Below, piece after piece: positions 21,511 to 32,830 of a stretch of DNA of 64,000 nucleotides (position 1 is the first letter of the stretch; each line of letters begins with the position of its first letter). Below the pieces are notes generated by a model. That model searched no databases. It was not told where the DNA came from and was given only the letters and a program-made list of their open reading frames with translations. Position numbers and translations under genes: made by a program. The DNA lies in the NCBI GenBank assembly GCA_027924585.1, contig BSBM01000372.1:32668001-32732000 (forward strand), read 5' to 3'. Origin of the DNA: Larix kaempferi. Lineage: Eukaryota; Streptophyta; Pinopsida; Pinales; Pinaceae.

Positions 21511-21539
21511 CATATACCGGCACCTACTTCATAGAAGGA

Positions 21540-21696
21540 GGAGATATAAACAATCTTGGACAACAGGGTGAGTAGGAGCACAAGACATAAGCAATACTTT
21601 GAATACTTGGTGAAATGGTTGGGAAGACCTATTGAAGACTCATCTTGGTTGTCAGAAGCTGAGGTTAATCGTTTTGGTTTTCCTCTTGAGAAGTGA
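21540..21696 (+). pseudogene. Chromodomain at the pol C-terminus
   Basis: Reads ILDNRVSRSTRHKQYFEYLV then KWLGRPIEDSSWL and ends at TGA 21694-21696. The pattern Y-x-V-K-W-x-G-x3-x2-D-S-W is the chromodomain core, here with LVKW, P, D and SSW. It is open but cut off from integrase by stops at 21508 and near 21533. Confidence 0.85.
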
Positions 21697-21730
21697 CAAG
21701 GTCACTTTTCTTTCTACCATGGATGTCTAA

Positions 21731-22620
21731 TGCAAGAGAATCCATGGTTGTTGGAAATATTGAATCAAACAAAAAGATGATATTTTGATGTTGGTTTGGT
21801 TTGAATAATGTTTTGAGAAGTAAGTTGAAAATATTAGGCCAAAAATCAGATATTAAATAATTAGTCAATTTTTTGTTGCCAAATAGTGTAGGAGTGCATT
21901 TTTAAAATTTGAAAAGCAAAGTGCCAACATGGATTTTGGAGTTATTGAAATGCATCATGGAGCATTTATTTATTTTTCTAACTGTGGAGCATCCTTTTTT
22001 CAGTTACATGGAATATCATTTTCAAAGGAGGCAAAAATCAGACTTTTGGAATGATTTAATTCTTTTTCTAATTGTTGGAGCAGCCTTTTTATTTTTATGG
22101 CTATATATTTTCAAAGAAGGAAAAAATCAGAATTTTGGAAAGAGTGCAAAAAGAAAAAAATGGTATTCACAATTTTTGGAAGCTAGTGAAAAAAATAGAG
22201 ATTTTTTTTTGGGGATTTGGTTGTGAAGAGGGCGTGGAATCACTTCATGGAAAAGATGGAAGCCATTGTTGTTGCAGGTATGAAGGTATCTTGACAATAG
22301 ACGAAGACAAGAATCCATTGTTGAAGACTGTAATAGTTTGCAGATTGAAGGTTATAGGTTGCAGATTGTAGATCGAATTTTGCACTTGAAAGAGAATGAG
22401 TTGTTTTTGTTATTTCTTATCATTGTAACCTATTTGTATTACTGATAATTAGTCCTATAGACTATATAATCTGATATAATCATATTTATTGAAGTTTGTA
22501 GGCACTTGTTCAAGTTTGGAACACAAGATATTTCTTCATAATTGCAGATTTTTTCATTCAAATCATTGTTGTTTGTGTTGTGATTCTTTGAGAGAGGGTT
22601 TTGTGTAGACCCCTCTTGCA
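21731..22620 (+). repeat. Probable chromovirus 3' LTR
   Basis: Ends form an 8-bp inverted pair, TGCAAGAG at 21731 and CTCTTGCA at 22620, the expected TG...CA form, starting 34 nt after the pol stop. I see no clear purine tract before it, and the 5' LTR is not in the window, so the call rests on position and termini. The 890 bp hold no gene; two copies of a TGGAGCA...TTTTTATTTTT-like segment occur near 21957-22110. Confidence 0.6.
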
Positions 22621-22640
22621 TCGATACCCTTTCGAAGAAG

Positions 22641-23735
22641 GTGATTTTTTGTCAAATCCTTCACTTGGGGATCTCAGTATTTCTTAAGGCCTTAGAATGT
22701 GATAAAATATTTATTGGGGTATGGTGTTGGATGTGGAATCTATTAGGCTCCTTTGTCTGCTCCAAAATTAAGGGGATGCAGACCAACCTTAGCGTCGGCC
22801 AGGGACTAAGTTCACATGGATATTGGTCAATTTCATCCCCAACTAGTTCGTTAATGTTAATTTTATCCTACAATTGTAGAGGGTTGGGGATACCCTCTAA
22901 GAAATTAAGCCTCAAAAGATTGGTGGATTTGCATAAGCCAAAAGTTATGTTCTTACAAGAGATGACTGCTTGTGGTGATGTCACTTTGAATGATTTAATA
23001 TCACTTCTACTTGGATGGGATTTTATCTACTTGGACACTCATGATAGATATGGTTTTATTATCACCGGATGGGTTTCAATGGATTTCCTATGTACTAACA
23101 GTTGGGCAATTTTTGTAGGTCTAGGAGCCTCTCTTTTCTCCAAGGAGTTTGGTAAATCATTCACTTTTATTAATATATTTATAGACCCTACTAGAACAAG
23201 GATTTATATTGGGAGAGTTTCTTTCATATGGGATTACTTATACAAGAGGGGGTGATCTTGGAGGGATTTGAATTTCACTCTGGAAGAAGATGAAATATAG
23301 GGATGTAATGCTCAAAAGGAATCACTTTCTTATTTTTTTGTTAGGAAGTTGGATGATAACTCCTTTTTTTATATGCTTCCTTCATGAATTAGACACAGGA
23401 GGAGGAACATGAGAACTGGAGAGGAGAGTATTGCTAAGAGACTAGATAGATTCCTAGTGAATGGAGGTATTCTTCAGGTGGCTTCCATCATCAAGCAATG
23501 GGTTGGATCTAGTGGTGATTCTGACCATTTTCCTATTATGATGGAGGTGGATTTGGGAAATCTAAAGCCTCCTAGTCCTTTTAAGTTTTGTTCCCAGTTG
23601 GATCTAGAGGATGATGGGTTTGGTCAAATGGTCAAAGACCTGTGGCTCCCTTTTAATGGTAATAGAAGGGAATATGCATCTTTACAATTCTTATATAATC
23701 TTAAAAAGATTAAATTAGAATTGGTTTCTTGAGAA
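22641..23735 (+). pseudogene. L1 ORF2 endonuclease domain
   Basis: APE-type endonuclease beginning near 22860: LILSYNCRGLGIPSKK (Asn of motif I), then KPKVMFLQEM (catalytic Glu in QE), FINIFIDPT, and DSDHFPIMMEV (terminal SDH motif) near 23520. Stops at about 23253, 23300 and 23385 break the frame. In active elements this domain nicks target DNA to prime reverse transcription. Motifs are preserved but the frame is not. Confidence 0.85.
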
Positions 23736-24616
23736 GCTAAGTGAAGGAAGGGTTTGTAGAATTACTTGAGAGTAACTGATATTGAATTGGAATCCTTTTA
23801 TTCTAATAACTTGAAATTCTATAGGAATTTGGAGTAGAAGAAATAGATTGTTGAGCTAGAATCACAAAAAATGAAAATTTTAGCCGAGAATGAGTCCCTA
23901 TGGAGACTCAAAAGTAGAGCCACTTGACAGAAAAATGGTGATGATAATACAAAGCTTTTTCACAATTATGTGAACCATATGAAGAACATTAATTATCTAT
24001 GGAAGTTGGAGATTGAGAATGGAGAGACAGTCTATGGTTTCAAGAATTTGGCAGAGATGGGATTTAAACACTTCAACACCTTGTATTAGGAAGATGAAAG
24101 AGCCTCTACTTCCTAAATGATGAGAGTTATTACTATGTATCCATCTTTTGTCAATGAAGATCAAAATAATTCTCTTATAAATCATGCTACAATTGAGGAA
24201 TTAAAGAAAGTTGTTATGATTCTGCAAAAGGATAAGATCCCAGACACTGATGGCTGGCCTGTAGAGTTATTTTCATCTTGTATGGATCTTTTTTATTCTT
24301 ATCTTCTCATTGTTATTGAGGAATCCATGTTGAATGGTAGAGTTATTGTTGCTTTTAATGCTATATTTATTACTCTTACTCCTAAATTTGATAAAGCTAT
24401 CACATTGGAGGATTTTAGACCCATGTCCCTATGTAATTGTTTATACAATTTGATAGCCAATATTATATCCGGGAGGATAAAGGGAATTCTTTCTACCTCA
24501 GTCTCTCAGGAACAATTTGCATTTCTAAATGGAAAACAAATACATGACACAATTGGAACATCCCAAGAGGTCATCCATATAGTTAAGGTAAATCATTATC
24601 CAGATATGATTGTTAA
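23736..24616 (+). pseudogene. L1 ORF2 linker and N-terminal RT
   Basis: After a stop-rich linker (23730-24110, still readable as SLWRLKSRAT and NGDDNTKLFHNY, typical of plant L1), RT motifs appear: EELKKVVMILQKDKIPDTDG (motif 0/1), then FITLTPKFDKAITLEDFRPMSLCN (motif 2), IISGRIKGIL, and SQEQFAFLNGKQI. The last codons before LARD-A are for PDMIV. Confidence 0.85.
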
Positions 24617-25839
24617 TGTAATGTCTCTTTTTAGAAATTTATTAAAATGGTGAAATTTTCAACTTTTTCCACTAGTTCGACCTTTGACTAGTATTGGTCT
24701 CTTGGTCTCCAAATGCTCCCAAATTGTTACATAAGGTGTATGGATGATATTATGACATAATTATGAGTTTCAAGTATGATTTATATTCTTCAAGAGGCTT
24801 CTTCAACTCTCCTTTAAGTTCTTGCCAAAGTAGGGAGTTTGACTAGCAATTTCTCCTTGACTAGTATTGGTCTCGTGGTCTCCAAATGACTCAAAATGAT
24901 TGTATAATGGGTCTGAACGTATTTGAGAGGTATTAAGAAATATAAACAAGGATGATGGATACTTAAAAACACTTAAAACACTTCTTCAACATTCATTTAC
25001 AATCTGTACAAAGTAGGGAATATTATTAGTAATTTCGAGCTTCAAATCCCCCAAGGGTAGTGGACAAAGATGGCTTCCCAAATGGTGTTAAACCATTCCA
25101 AATTTATGAATAGAGGTATGGTACTGATAAGTGGATTTAATGAGCTCCCCAATGTATCCTTAATTATTTCTTATGGATGTCTTCAAATCCTTAAAATCAT
25201 ATGTTTATATGCAAGATTTCACATAGGGGTAAAAGCTAGTTATTTTCACCATGACTTATGAAATTCGAATTTTAGGTGCCAAGGACTTATGCTCTATTAA
25301 TGAAAATGATTAAGAACTTTAATAACAATCCATACATAAAAAAAATCACAGATAATAACTGCTATAACTTGAAATAGTGTCTCTTCAAACTCCAACAACA
25401 AGATCTAGGGGAAATGGCATCATTTATGCATTGTTTGGTATTTTTACATAACTAAACTTAATATTTCAACCTGAGAGTCTCATGAGAAGTACAAATAGAG
25501 TATATATATCATATTACAAAGATATGGGGCATCAAGAGATATCCCAAAGAGTTCATCACCTCAAAAAGTGCGCCTCTCCTCAAGGAGCAAGAATATGCCA
25601 AGAAATAGAAGAATGGTTGTAGAAGCAAGCTAAAAGAGATGTGACCATGAGCTGCCCTGTAGTTCAACCTATAACAAAAGACTCCATTAAAGATCCAAAT
25701 GAAAGGTTTGAATGGCATTTCCATTTACCAACTAGGACGGGAATCTTTCACCCTCGAAATTGGTACTAAGGCAAGTAGAGTAGCACTCCACTAGCTCTTC
25801 TCTCCCAAATGCAAAATGAAAATTCTAAAATGATCAAAA
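24617..25839 (-). repeat. LARD-A 3' LTR, first piece
   Basis: Aligns with 51499-52730. An internal unit around GACTAGTATTGGTCTC is present twice (about 24690 and 24863). Contains GGAATCTTTCACCCTCG near 25740. Ends at the Copia-B junction. Confidence 0.88.
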
Positions 25840-26486
25840 TGTTGATGTATTTGTAAATTCGGAATGTATTTCATATATGTATATTGTATTCCTATAGAGA
25901 TGTTATTATTCCTCTATACGGAAGTGTTTGTATTCCTATAGAGATGTTATTATTCCTCTATACGGAAGTGTCGTCATTTATATTGTAAGTGTCGTAACTT
26001 ATACTTGATGGGTTATTAGACCACCTTGTTGGGGTCGGCCCTGTATAAGTCATGTGGGTTAAAGGGTTATTAGACCACCCTATTGGGAGTTGGCCCTGTC
26101 AGCATTATTTTATGTGGTTAAGTTAAGGCCGACCTAGTAAAGCTTATTAGGCAAGTCAAGTCAAGTATAAATAGAGTACAGGAGGCACCCTATTTGATCA
26201 TTCTATTATTCACTCACACACTCATTGGAGAGTGGCGCACATGTGATGAAGGAGGAGTAGCTTATAGGAGAAGACTATCTCTTATGCTTGGGTTGTATCA
26301 TTGTTCTATCTATCTCTGAGGAAGTTGCGAGGTTTTTCACCTTCTTGGTTTTCCTCGGTGAAACTCTGTGTCTCTTGTGTGCTTGCATTATTGTGTCCAT
26401 GATTGATATGCTGTAGATATGCTGTACATGTTGTTCTCTCAGTTAAGATCCTAGATCATATTGAAGTAAATTCTGAAAAACTAACA
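25840..26486 (+). repeat. Copia-B 5' LTR
   Basis: TGTTGATG...ACTAACA. A 44-bp unit starting GTATTCCTATAGAGATG is tandem at 25886-25929 and 25930-25973. TATA (TATAAATAG) near 26165. GGTTATTAGACCACC occurs at about 26020 and 26066; GCCGAC-type cores near 26035 and 26128. Confidence 0.92.
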
Positions 26487-27619
26487 TGGTATCAGAGCTA
26501 CCCTGAAAGAAGGCATGGTATGGCATTTATGACACTTGTTGCACTTGCAAAGCTAGGGCTTGATATAGCAAAAACCAGTCATCGTAGCACTTTCGCTATA
26601 AATACATTTTGGAGAGGTTTCAGGATCTGAAAATCTTACAGGTCGCAGATAAGATCCCCATGTACGTTGTGTCCAAAGGACAACCTCTAATTCGTCGTAA
26701 TTTGTGATTTATGATCAGTACCAGTTAGGGTTTCTGCCTCTTCCAGATCTCAATCATAAATAGGTGACCTAGGGAAAAAGGTCACAACTTGGGATAGGAA
26801 GCTCTAAATGAAATTTAGTAAAAAGTGATAGGCAGGAAATGGACTGTACTTTCATAGGTAGGTTTTTCAGAGGCCGAAATTGAACCAGTGACACATGGAA
26901 CTCCGTACAAGTTTGCGCTCCTGTTTTATCCCATAAACAGGTCACATTGCGACACTTGGAATAAATCTCTCAGAGAATCCATTTGAGGCCAGACCTGTGG
27001 GTTTGGAAAGATAACAGGTCAGGCTACCACAGGAATAAGTTTCAGACCATGTAGATCTAAAATTTTGGAGTTACACCAGAAACAATAAGGTGCATATTTC
27101 TGTCAAAACAGAATTGGATTTTGAGCACCTTCATTCATGGCTCTGGGAATTTAGGGTTTTGGAGAATGTTGCCAATTTTTGTATCGGAGACCACGGATAA
27201 ATGCTCCTCATCAAAATCAAAATTTAGAGACCAAGATCGAATTTTTTGGTTGGGAAAAAGTTGGGCTTGATCAAACCCTAGTTCGCGACTTTGATCGAAA
27301 AAGTGGAAAATTAGGGCTTCTGCAAAAATGGGAATTTTTGAAATCTGTGACCATAGCTGGAAGCTCCTTGGAAAAATTGAAGTTTAGAGATTTGGATCAA
27401 ACTATTTGGTTGGGTGAAGCTCTGGGAAACTCAAACCCTAATTCAGGGTCCTCCCTAGTGAATCCAAAAGATTGAAAAGCAAATTTGAGGGGTGAAACTT
27501 TACAGTTTTCAAATTCTGAGTATACGAGGTTGATCAGCTCAACAAGGTGCATCTTTCTATCCTTTCCAAAGTTTGAAATTCAAAGTTTGAATTTTTAGGG
27601 TTTCCCTGACAAACCCTAA
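26487..27619 (+). other. Copia-B PBS and leader
   Basis: Initiator-Met PBS, then about 1.1 kb of leader shared with C and D. A ~190-bp unit (ACAAGTTTGCGCTCCTG, AGGTCACATTGCGACACTTGG) is single here and doubled in C and D. Scattered AAACCCTA and GGGTTT. No gene. Confidence 0.75.
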
Positions 27620-27770
27620 TCCAACTCCAGATCCAGTTTCTGCAAATCAAGTGGATTGGGTTAATCCTAGAAGAGAATGGATTGGTCACCTGCATAAGTG
27701 AAGAAGTTCCTGTTTCAGAGGGAGATGAGGCTAACGCCTTACATAAGAAGATTACAAGCAACCTCGACAG
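27620..27770 (+). pseudogene. Copia-B gag N-terminal stub
   Basis: About 45 codons: IKWIGLILEENGLVTCISEE then PVSEGDEANALHKKI, matching the start of Copia-A gag (RIGLILEENELDSYV). It ends at CGACAG/GTATGAATT; the rest of gag, the knuckle and the protease are absent. C and D end at the same place. Confidence 0.8.
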
Positions 27771-29220
27771 GTATGAATTACGAGTATGTTTCGAAATCTA
27801 TTCATGATCAAGTTTATGATATGTTTGTCTTCATTAAGATTAGTACAATCTTGATTAATTTTAGACTTGTTGTATCACCTTAATAAAAATATGAATGCAT
27901 GATAGAAGATATTCATTGAATAGGGTTTTGACACTTATGATTGTACTAATGCATTGTGGTGTTGTATGAGGTTGATGCTGTCCGCTAACATGAAAGGTAC
28001 ATCAAGAAAGACAAATCATGTTCTAGTTCAAGAACATATGACCATGGTGACATAAAGACAAAGATTCATCCATTGTCATGGATCACATAGAAGATCTTCT
28101 TACGAGGTATGTATAACTTGGTTCTATAATGGTTAACCTATGAGATATGCAGGTTACTAGCACAAGTCATTGAAGAGAACAAGAAGACATTATGCGGGTA
28201 TGTTAGACATAACTAGCTAGCATGCTAATCCAGGTATGTTTTTCCTATATCAAGTTAGAATCCTACCTTGTGTTAGGATCTTATACCTTTGTATGATTGA
28301 TAATGATTATTCATGAAGTTAGAAATTTAAGTTAGCAAGGATTTATGCATATTATGTCTCTTATCTTGATTGATGATATGACTAACCAGAAGAGTCCTAT
28401 GGTCAAATAAGAATATGCATGAGTAAAAGAAGTCTTCCCTGAAACCTTGAGTACTAATGCTTATTATCTATGTTTGAAATGATCATGACTTTACATGTTT
28501 AATATTATTGTGTTTTGATAGTATTAAGATTATACTAATGAACGTATGATTATGTATGAGATCTCGAGGACAACACAATGATGATACTAGTAAGTATGCA
28601 TAGTGATCGAGGATGGATATAAGTTCAAAGACAGGTAATCCAGGAAGCAAAGATCAAGAGGGAGCACACTCTAGTAGTTCCTGCAAGGAAGCAAATATTG
28701 AGAGGGAGTCCACCATACAACCAAACAAAGATAAGTATTTGAATTGTCATTTCTTGCATACTTGTTTGTTTAAATAATATTGCTCAATGATGTATATGCT
28801 TATGTTCCTAGACTTAGGGTGTGTATTATGCATATTAGAATAATTGCATTAATGAAAAGTATACTACTAATATGCATGTGATGGGTAAGTGGCCTATGGC
28901 ACTGTACAACATTCCATTGCTACTTATCTAGAATGAAACCTCTTTGCTGACATGTTGGGAGTTGTGCACACTCTTAACAATGTTCTGATAGAGATTGGAA
29001 GGCATCTAGAAGGTTACGGGATATGGATAAATGCTGTATTGAAGCATTGGCTAAGATAATTGCATGACATATGCCTTTATGTATAAGACTTTGTTATGTA
29101 AACTATGAGAATTTTCTAATCATGAAATTGAATTTGAATTGTAGGAAAGATCGTGTATAATCACCTACAAAAGAAGGACTAGAACATTTGTTCCAGCAAA
29201 CGAAATTCAAAGAAAACTAT
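27771..29220 (+). other. Copia-B spacer with intron-like blocks
   Basis: Replaces gag body, protease and integrase. Donor-like GTATG(A/T) occurs at about 27769, 28107, 28193 and 28234. A 46-nt block lies at 28107-28152 (GTATGTATAA...ATATGCAG). Open blocks include TGNPGSKDQEGAHSS near 28640. No integrase motif. Confidence 0.7.
28107..28152 (+). other. 46-nt conserved intron-like block (copy B)
   Basis: ACGAG/GTATGTATAA ... ATATGCAG/GTTAC. Same length and ends as A, C and D. Confidence 0.7.
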
Positions 29221-29768
29221 TGTTAAAATTCAATATGCTAAGACAGAAAATAGCAGCATTACATTCCATTTGACAATAATAGCATATAAAGGATCACTGA
29301 AGAAACAACAAGCATAGCATAAACACAAGAGACAGAGATTTATCCTGGGAAACCCTCATGGGGTAGAAAACCCAGCAAAGCTTCCTCAATATAGATGACC
29401 AGCAATATACAAATATGAAACCCTGAGATATGATCTCCTCCTCCACAATAGCAGACCTCTCCTCCACAAGTGCGCTATCCTCAAGTGTGTGTATCAAATG
29501 AGGAACACACCTCCTCTATTTATACACTACTTTGATATGTATTTTACACAAGTACATGTAGGCTCGTATTTAACCATTAGGTTAAATACCCCATTATAAC
29601 TGACTGGGCCGACCCCCACATGGTGGGTCTAATAACCCTAGTTACCACAACCAACTTGGAGGAATAAACATCTCCGGATTTATAGTATAATCACATCGGA
29701 GGTATGGAACATCTCCGAAATAAATAATATACAAATATAATATTCTTTGAAGTTACAATATTTCAACA
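29221..29768 (-). repeat. Copia-C 3' LTR
   Basis: TGTTAAAATTC...TTTCAACA; CTCCCCCTTAAC (PPT complement) follows. Minus TATA (TATAAATAG) near 29517. One GGCCGACCCC plus GGGTCTAATAACCC module near 29608-29640. Confidence 0.93.
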
Positions 29769-30300
29769 CTCCCCCTTAACGATAAGGATATTATAACAGT
29801 ATCTGCACGAGCAAGGAGTCATCAACATCATACATGATACATCTATATATCATCGGAAGCTTTCTTCAGTTCATCATCATCAGTAACTTAACTAGTTACT
29901 GGAGTATCGATATCACTCGATCATCAGCATCGATATCATCACTGTCATCAGTATTGTCATCATATGATCAGCATCGTCATCACATGATCAGTCGCATCGT
30001 CATCATACGATCAACAACATCGTCATCATACGATCAACAACATCATCATCATACGATCAGCAGCATCGTCATCATACAATCAACATCATCGTCATCATAC
30101 GATCAACAGCATCGTCATCATACGATCAGCAGCATCGTCATCATACGATCAGCAGCATCGTCATTAGCATCGTCATCATACGATCAACAGCATCATCATC
30201 AGCATCTTCATCATACGATCAACAACATCGTCATCATACGATCAACAGCATCGTCATCAGCATCGTCATCACATTACAGGATGATCAATCCTTATCTCTT
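29769..30300. repeat. Copia-C ATC-rich array
   Basis: After the PPT complement, from about 29930, units of ~20-24 bp built on ATCGTCATCATACGATCA repeat with variation to about 30275. Open frames through it are Ser/His-rich artefacts. Confidence 0.85.
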
Positions 30301-30341
30301 TTAAGACAAGTCTCATGTCTAGGGACACTTCAATCCCGACC

Positions 30342-30841
30342 ACAGTGCCAGTCCTCTTTCATACTGGATGTGTCACATCTACAGAGCCAGCCCTGTTTCA
30401 TGCTGGATGTATCACATCTACAGAGCCAACCCTGTTTCATGCTGGATGTATCACAACTACAGAGCCAGCCCTGTTTCATGCTGGATGTATCACAACTACA
30501 GAGCCAGCTCTGTTTCATGCTGGATGTATCACAACTACAGAGCCAGCCCTGTTTCATGCTGGATGTATCACAACTATAGAGCCATCCCTGTTTCATGCTG
30601 GATGTATCACAACTACAGAGCCAGCCCTGTTTCATGCTGGATGTATCACAACTACAGAGACAGCCCTGTTTCATGCTGGATGTATCACAACTACAGAGCC
30701 AACCCTGTTTCATGCTGGATGTATCACAACTACAGAGCCAACCCTGTTTCATGCTGGATGTATCACAACTACAGAGCCAGCCCTATTTCATGCTGGATGT
30801 ATCACAACTACAGAGCCAGCCCTGTTTCATGCTGGATGTAA
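30342..30841. repeat. 13-copy 39-bp tandem array in Copia-C
   Basis: Unit CACAACTACAGAGCCAGCCC then TGTTTCATGCTGGATGTAT. Because 39 is divisible by 3, several frames on both strands stay open (for example ITTTEPALFHAGC). A, B and D have only one related unit at the same place next to the PPT side. Confidence 0.95.
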
Positions 30842-31700
30842 CCTAGAGCAATCCTAGGATTTGTCACGTACATTTTGAACCGAGGTCCAGGGACGATCCA
30901 GTCCTATCGTTCTGTTATCGGAGACCTCATGTCTACGGCTCTTCTTTAGGACTGAAGTCCGGGAATGATCCAATCCCCTCACATGTTCACTAAAAACTTC
31001 ATTTTCGAAGACATACGTCTACGGCTCTTCTTTCGGACTGAAGTCCATGAATGATCCAATCCCTTCACATGTTCACTGAAAACTTCATTTTCGAAGACAT
31101 ACGTCTACGGCTCTTCTTTCGGACTGAAGTCCAGGAATGATCCAATCCCTTCACATGTTCACCAAGAACTTCATTTTCGAAGACATACGTCTACGGATCT
31201 TCTTTCGGACTGAAGTCCAGGAATGATCCAATCCCTTCACATGTTCACCAAGAACTTCATTTTCGAAGACGTACGTCTACGACTCTTTTTTCGGACTGAA
31301 GTCCAGGAATGATCCAATCCCTTCACATGTTCACCAAGAACTTCATTTTCGAAGACATACGTCTACGGCTCTTCTTTCAGACTAAAGTCCAGGAATGATC
31401 CGATCCCTTCACATGTTCACCAAAACATGTATCATCAAAACATGTATCATCACAACATGTATCATCATCATGTATAACCACAACATGTATCATCATCATC
31501 AAAACATGTATAACCACAACATGTATCATCATCATCAAAACATGTATAACCACAACATGTATCATCATCATCAAAACATGTATAACCACAACATGTATCA
31601 TCATCATCAAAACATGTATCATCATCATCAAAACATGTATCATCAAAACATGTATCATCAAAATATGTATCATCATCATCAAAATATAAGAGTCCTAAAT
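30842..31700. repeat. Copia-C ~86-bp and ~36-bp arrays
   Basis: Six units of ~86 bp (GAATGATCCAATCCCTTCAC, then TTCATTTTCGAAGACATACG) from about 30950 to 31410, followed by units of ACATGTATCATCATCATC with ACATGTATAACCAC to about 31690. Non-coding. Confidence 0.9.
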
Positions 31701-31778
31701 CTAAATAATTCTAAATAATTAAATGCAGTAAAAAGTAACCTCATCATTGATGAGACAGACTAGTTATCAGATACTATG

Positions 31779-32830
31779 CTACTCCCCCTTTCGAGGAGAG
31801 TTCTTTTGAACTATACTAAGCTTGTCTCGAAAGTATTCAAACTTCACTCGAGACAGAGGTTTAGTCAAGATAATAGCAATCTGATCCTCAGTACTTATAT
31901 ATACGAGCTTGATAGCTCCTCTTTGCACCATATCTCGTATATAGAAGTATCGGATCTCTATGTGTTTTGACTTATCGTGGAACACAGGATTTTCATTCAT
32001 CTTAATGCAGCTTTGAATGTCACACATAATCATAGTGGAATTCATTTCTAAGTCAAACACTCCATATAATATCTTTTGAAGCCACACTGCTTCACAACTG
32101 GCAGAGCAGACAGCTATATATTCTGCTTCAGTAGTACTGAGAGCCACACTAGAATGTTACTTGCTAAACCATGAGATCATGGTAGATTCAAGACTATAAC
32201 ATCCACCTGATGTACTCTTTCTGTCTGAGACACTTCCTGCCCAATCAGATTTTGAGTAACCATGTAATCGGAGTTCAAGACCTCCAAGATATTATAGACC
32301 AAAATCTAATGTACCTTTTAGGTACCTCACTACATGCTTTGTAGTTATTAAGTGAACCTTTCTAGGTTCTACTAGATACTGACTTAGGGTATTTACAACA
32401 AAGCATATATCTGGCCTAGTATTTGTTAAATACGTCAATGACCTAATGATTTGTCTATAAATAGGGTTAGGTCCACTAAATACGATGAGTCATTAACTAA
32501 CAACTTCAAGTTGGAGTCCATGGGAGTGGCCATGGCTTTATACTCCAACACATCAAATCCTTTTTAGAAACTTCACAGCATACTTACCTTGAAATAAAAG
32601 ATTCCTTTTTGGATATTGCCATACTTCTAGACCTAAGAAGTAGTGCATTAATCCGAGATCTTTCATTTTCATTTCTGCAGCCATTTTCATGACCTGTTTC
32701 TCATTCCTTGTCAGAAAGAGATCATCGTCATACAATAATGGTATGATAGGTTCATCATCCACAACCTTAAGGTAAAGGTTAGGAACAACTTTACTTCTGG
32801 TAAAGCCCAAGCTTTGTCATGAAGCTGTCA
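31779..32830 (-). pseudogene. Copia-C RT fragment and RNase H
   Basis: RT (32810-32553) has FTRSKVVPNLYLKV and LLYDDDLFLT, so the YVDD box reads YDDD, and DLGLMHYFLGLEVW. The thumb (GSLMYLTNTRPDI-like) is shifted. RNase H (to 31779) keeps KSDWAGS, LSTTEAEYIAV, and MCDIQSC in place of CDNQS, with a stop upstream of MALSTTEAEY. The last motif is EDQIAIILTKPLS, where the usual ADVLTK Asp is lost. Nothing RT-like is visible upstream of about 32830, so the fingers are missing. Inactive. Confidence 0.85.

Larger units (their letters stand above)
17517..22620 (+). mobile_element. Chromovirus: Ty3/Gypsy with chromodomain, 5' part outside the window
   Basis: Plus-strand element whose early gag is cut by G1 at 17521. 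Order: gag, CCHC, protease, RT, RNase H, integrase, chromodomain, 3' LTR. Many stops and shifts. A C-terminal chromodomain places it among chromoviruses, whose integration is directed toward modified chromatin in known members. Codon content is A-rich, unlike G1. It lies directly upstream of the L1 endonuclease and may have inserted in the L1. Confidence 0.88.
22621..24616 (+). mobile_element. L1-type non-LTR retrotransposon, 5' half
   Basis: Carries ORF2 endonuclease and the first part of RT. Broken at 24616 by LARD-A; RT resumes in the same sense at 53638. The interrupted text joins as MIV followed by KVDLSKAYD, the usual RT motif A context, so the two halves are one element. ORF1 and the 5' end are not seen. 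Confidence 0.88.

Noticed and set aside
30315-30857. Long open frames on both strands through the 39-bp array (up to 180 aa)
   Set aside because: The unit length is a multiple of three and lacks stops in several frames, so all stay open. No start context, domain or codon pattern supports a protein.
29834-31718. CRISPR-like regularity of the arrays
   Set aside because: Units are directly tandem without unique spacers, and the setting is a plant retrotransposon.
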